Both the position numbers and the translations under genes were made by a program. 6,868 nt of DNA. Source: CBDUBU01 sp965365465. Lineage in GTDB: Bacteria > Bacteroidota > Rhodothermia > Rhodothermales > DASSAV01. The stretch covers positions 1-6,868 of the forward strand of contig CBDUBU010000222.1 in the NCBI GenBank assembly GCA_965365465.1, given 5' to 3'. Numbering within the stretch: position 1 is the first letter of the stretch; each line of letters opens with the position of its first letter. Below, piece after piece: positions 5,350 to 6,868 of this stretch. Below the pieces are notes generated by a model that ran no database searches, was not told the origin of the DNA, and was given only the letters and a program-made list of their open reading frames with translations.

Positions 5350-6090
5350 TCAACGCTCTTCCCGAAGCATACACAACCCCAGGTAGAGAACGACGGGGAT
5401 GGTTTTCCGCATGGCAGGCCCTTGCAGATCCAGCGCCATCCAGCCGAACGAGAAGGTCCAGGCCGCAGGCCCGATCCAGCGAATCCACCAGGGAAACCGG
5501 CTCGCCATCATCCGGAACAGGGTATTTGAAAGCTGCTTCCCGATGATCCGGGTGATCGTTCCGAAAATGACTTCCTTGATAAGTCCCTGTACGACGATCC
5601 TTCCGAACGCCTCGATCAGGGCGGGAATGGCGATCACGCCGGCAGACTTCATGATAAAAGCCGCTGCCTTTTCCTGCTCTACGCCGAGGTCCGTGAGCAC
5701 CTTTTGTTGCTCCTCGCGGGACATCCGGGCAAACTGCTGCGTCGCGTAGGACTGCGCGAGCGTGACGAGCAGTTCGCGCTCCGTCCCCATCGGCGGCAAC
5801 TTGATCGTCAGCGCACGGGCCGCGTCGCGGATCACCTCCTCGAAGGGAACTCCAGGCATCCGTCCTGACGCATAGCGGATGAAATAGGCCAGTTCCGCGC
5901 TCCCGAGATAGCGGATTTCCTTTTCCAGACGGGTATACAGGTTCTCCCGGGCCGCCGGCGTGTCCAGTTCTTCCAGATCCCGCAATGCTTGCCGGAGCGC
6001 CTGGTCGTCCGTGAGGTTGAGGTCGCTCTGGATGAGGCCGACCAGGAACTCGTAGTCTGCCAGGGTAAGCCTTTCAAGAATGTCGCGCAT
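5350..6090 (-). CDS. YaaW-like (UPF0174 family) protein of unknown function
   Basis: A complete 246-residue protein that I match from memory to the E. coli YaaW/UPF0174 family. Shared blocks in order are an N-terminal short acidic helix region (LTLADYEFLVGL, 8-19), then EIRYLGSAELAYFIR (58-72) where YaaW has a GGDSIANKLRG-like stretch. Next comes VIRDAARALTIKL (86-98), then FARMSREEQQKVLTDLG (120-136), and finally GPAMRKTIPVVLYLG (224-238), resembling YaaW's SAYRVTIPAVLQIA. Residues 148-192 and 203-240 are rich in hydrophobic and glycine residues, so membrane association is possible. No catalytic motif is apparent and the family's role is not established. The ATG at 6090 lacks a Shine-Dalgarno sequence but the family-like N-terminus begins there. 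The gene is convergent with the oxidoreductase and divergent from malQ, so neither neighbour is likely to share its transcript. Confidence 0.78.
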   Translation of the reverse strand: MRDILERLTLADYEFLVGLIQSDLNLTDDQALRQALRDLEELDTPAARENLYTRLEKEIRYLGSAELAYFIRYASGRMPGVPFEEVIRDAARALTIKLPPMGTERELLVTLAQSYATQQFARMSREEQQKVLTDLGVEQEKAAAFIMKSAGVIAIPALIEAFGRIVVQGLIKEVIFGTITRIIGKQLSNTLFRMMASRFPWWIRWIGPAAWTFSFGWMALDLQGPAMRKTIPVVLYLGLCMLREER

Positions 6091-6353
6091 GAGCCGTTAG
6101 ACGTGGAATGATGGAGGCGCTTCCGATGGTTCATCAGACGTAAGTACGGGAGCAAGGTTGCGCTTCAGGGAAAGATGCCTATCCCGGCAAAATGTAATCT
6201 CTGCGTATGTAAGCGCTTCTTTACCATTGCACAGGGACCGGAAAGAGCGTTTGTAGGTGGTTTGTTTGTTAATTTCCAGATTCGTAGTGTTTTTCTGCTG
6301 CAAGCAGGCTCCCGTCACCCTTGTTGATTCCTCGCCCACCAGTTTTTTTACCC
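6091..6353. other. Divergent intergenic region between the YaaW-like gene and malQ
   Basis: This 263-bp stretch is noticeably more AT-rich than the flanking genes, as expected of a double promoter region. Besides the operator-like site at 6208-6221 it shows TTTGTTTG (6261-6268) followed 16 bp later by TAGTGTTT (6285-6292), vaguely like a Bacteroidota -33/-7 pair. There is a small CTGCT/AGCAG hairpin (6295-6299 with 6303-6307) and a T7 run just before the malQ ATG. The promoter assignment is weak. Confidence 0.4.
6208..6221. promoter_or_regulatory. LacI-family operator-like site upstream of malQ
   Basis: TGTAAGCGCTTCTT contains the 8-bp palindrome AAGCGCTT with the central CG typical of LacI/GalR/CcpA-type operators. 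The left half (TGTAAGCG) fits a catabolite-responsive element half-site well, while the right half departs from symmetry. It lies 133 bp before the malQ start and 118 bp before the divergent YaaW-like start. LacI-family control of maltodextrin genes is common, so the context is favourable. No regulator gene is in the window and the call is tentative. Confidence 0.3.
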
Positions 6354-6868
6354 ATGCATCAGCCTCGTTATAGTGGAATACTCTCACATATCACTTCGCT
6401 GCCCGGCCCGTACGGCATAGGCGACCTCGGCCCTGAAGCCTACCGGTTCGCTGATTTCCTCGTCCGGTCGCGCCAGCAGATCTGGCAGGTTTTGCCCCTG
6501 GTGCCTGTAGGGCACGGGTATTCTCCGTACTCCAGTCCGTCCACCTTTGCCGGCAATCCGCTGCTCATCAGCCCTGATGTGCTGCGCTCGCAGCATCTTC
6601 TTGCCGAGGAGGACCTGGCGGAAGCTCCCGGCTTTTCCGAAGACTGCGTCGAGTTCGAGCGGGTCATTCCTTTCAAGCGCGCGCTGCTGGTCAGGGCCTT
6701 TGAACGGTTTGAAGCCGGTGAGTACCACGATGTGAGAGCAGACCAGGAACGCTTCGTTGAGCGAACCCGGTACTGGCTCGACGATTACGCGCTGTTCATG
6801 GCGCTCAAGGAAGCGCACGGCGGCGCGTCCTGGACCGAATGGCCCGCCGATCTGGTGCGCCGCGAACC
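6354..6868 (+). CDS. malQ: 4-alpha-glucanotransferase (amylomaltase, GH77), 3' end cut off
   Basis: The first 171 codons of a GH77 amylomaltase, which transfers maltodextrin chains between glucans in the cytoplasm during maltose, starch or glycogen use. The protein opens MHQPRYSGILSHITSLPGPY, the family's start signature, followed by GIGDLG to residue 26. Next come QIWQVLPLVPVGHG (42-55) and SPYSSPSTFAGNPLLIS (57-73), whose aromatic and AGNP residues line the donor sites in this family. The frame has no stop to the window edge. Full-length MalQ is about 500 residues, so the catalytic nucleophile and acid/base lie outside. The ATG at 6354 is chosen because it sits just before the conserved RxSGIL block; no Shine-Dalgarno sequence is present, only a T-rich run. 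A LacI-type operator-like site lies upstream. The family is highly confident. Plant-type DPE2-like relatives have extra N-terminal modules, which this protein lacks. Confidence 0.93.
   Translation, partial: MHQPRYSGILSHITSLPGPYGIGDLGPEAYRFADFLVRSRQQIWQVLPLVPVGHGYSPYSSPSTFAGNPLLISPDVLRSQHLLAEEDLAEAPGFSEDCVEFERVIPFKRALLVRAFERFEAGEYHDVRADQERFVERTRYWLDDYALFMALKEAHGGASWTEWPADLVRRE

Noticed and set aside
6097..6387. 96-codon minus-strand open frame between malQ and the YaaW-like gene
   Set aside because: It ends 6 bp before the YaaW-like start, which made an operon partner conceivable. However, it overlaps the malQ start head-on by 34 bp, has AT-rich codon use like an intergenic spacer, has no ribosome site and matches no family. 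I could not exclude it completely.
6384..6818. 144-codon minus-strand open frame
   Set aside because: It is antisense to the conserved N-terminal part of malQ.
1..6868. CRISPR array, tRNA, rRNA, insertion sequence or defence island
   Set aside because: There are no regularly spaced identical repeats, no tRNA cloverleaf or rRNA sequence I recognise, and no transposase or defence genes. The three short repeats are unevenly spaced and in mixed orientation.

Overview
This is a 6.9-kb piece of a moderately GC-rich bacterial chromosome carrying six protein genes, two of them cut by the window edges. All of the genes are of housekeeping or metabolic type. I see no phage, transposase, toxin-antitoxin, CRISPR or defence genes, and no sign of an undescribed multi-gene system. 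The host cannot be named with confidence. Three things weakly suggest the Bacteroidota/Rhodothermota side of the tree: most starts lack a Shine-Dalgarno sequence, the gene content fits, and there are short interspersed repeats of the GTCATCCTGAGC...GAAGGATCTATGCC type that read as 'VILSNAKDL' when translated.

Layout. At 1-1346 (+) lies the C-terminal ~90% of an M32 zinc carboxypeptidase. A good sigma70-type promoter overlaps its stop codon and leads to an acetyl-CoA hydrolase/4-hydroxybutyrate CoA-transferase family gene at 1436-2713 (+). Positions 2714-3285 contain no convincing gene. They hold three copies of a ~46-nt hairpin repeat and a perfect 17-bp stem-loop, in the spacer between convergent genes. 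A ferritin-like diiron protein follows at 3286-3723 (-), with an alternative upstream start at 3924. It is divergent from a Tat-exported Gfo/Idh/MocA oxidoreductase at 3980-5299 (+), and a palindromic AT-rich -10 region sits between them. A second strong hairpin at 5312-5342 separates that gene from a convergent YaaW-like (UPF0174) protein at 5350-6090 (-). A 263-bp divergent spacer with a LacI-family operator-like site then leads to the 5' third of a 4-alpha-glucanotransferase gene (malQ) at 6354 (+), which runs off the right edge.

The genes alternate in strand and look like independent transcription units, not one operon. Their roles are varied: peptide turnover, CoA-ester metabolism, iron/redox, periplasmic sugar oxidoreduction and maltodextrin metabolism. 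The least routine signals are non-coding. The repeat family shows a compensatory base-pair change. The two hairpins at convergent gene ends share an 18/20-nt core although the genes around them are unrelated.
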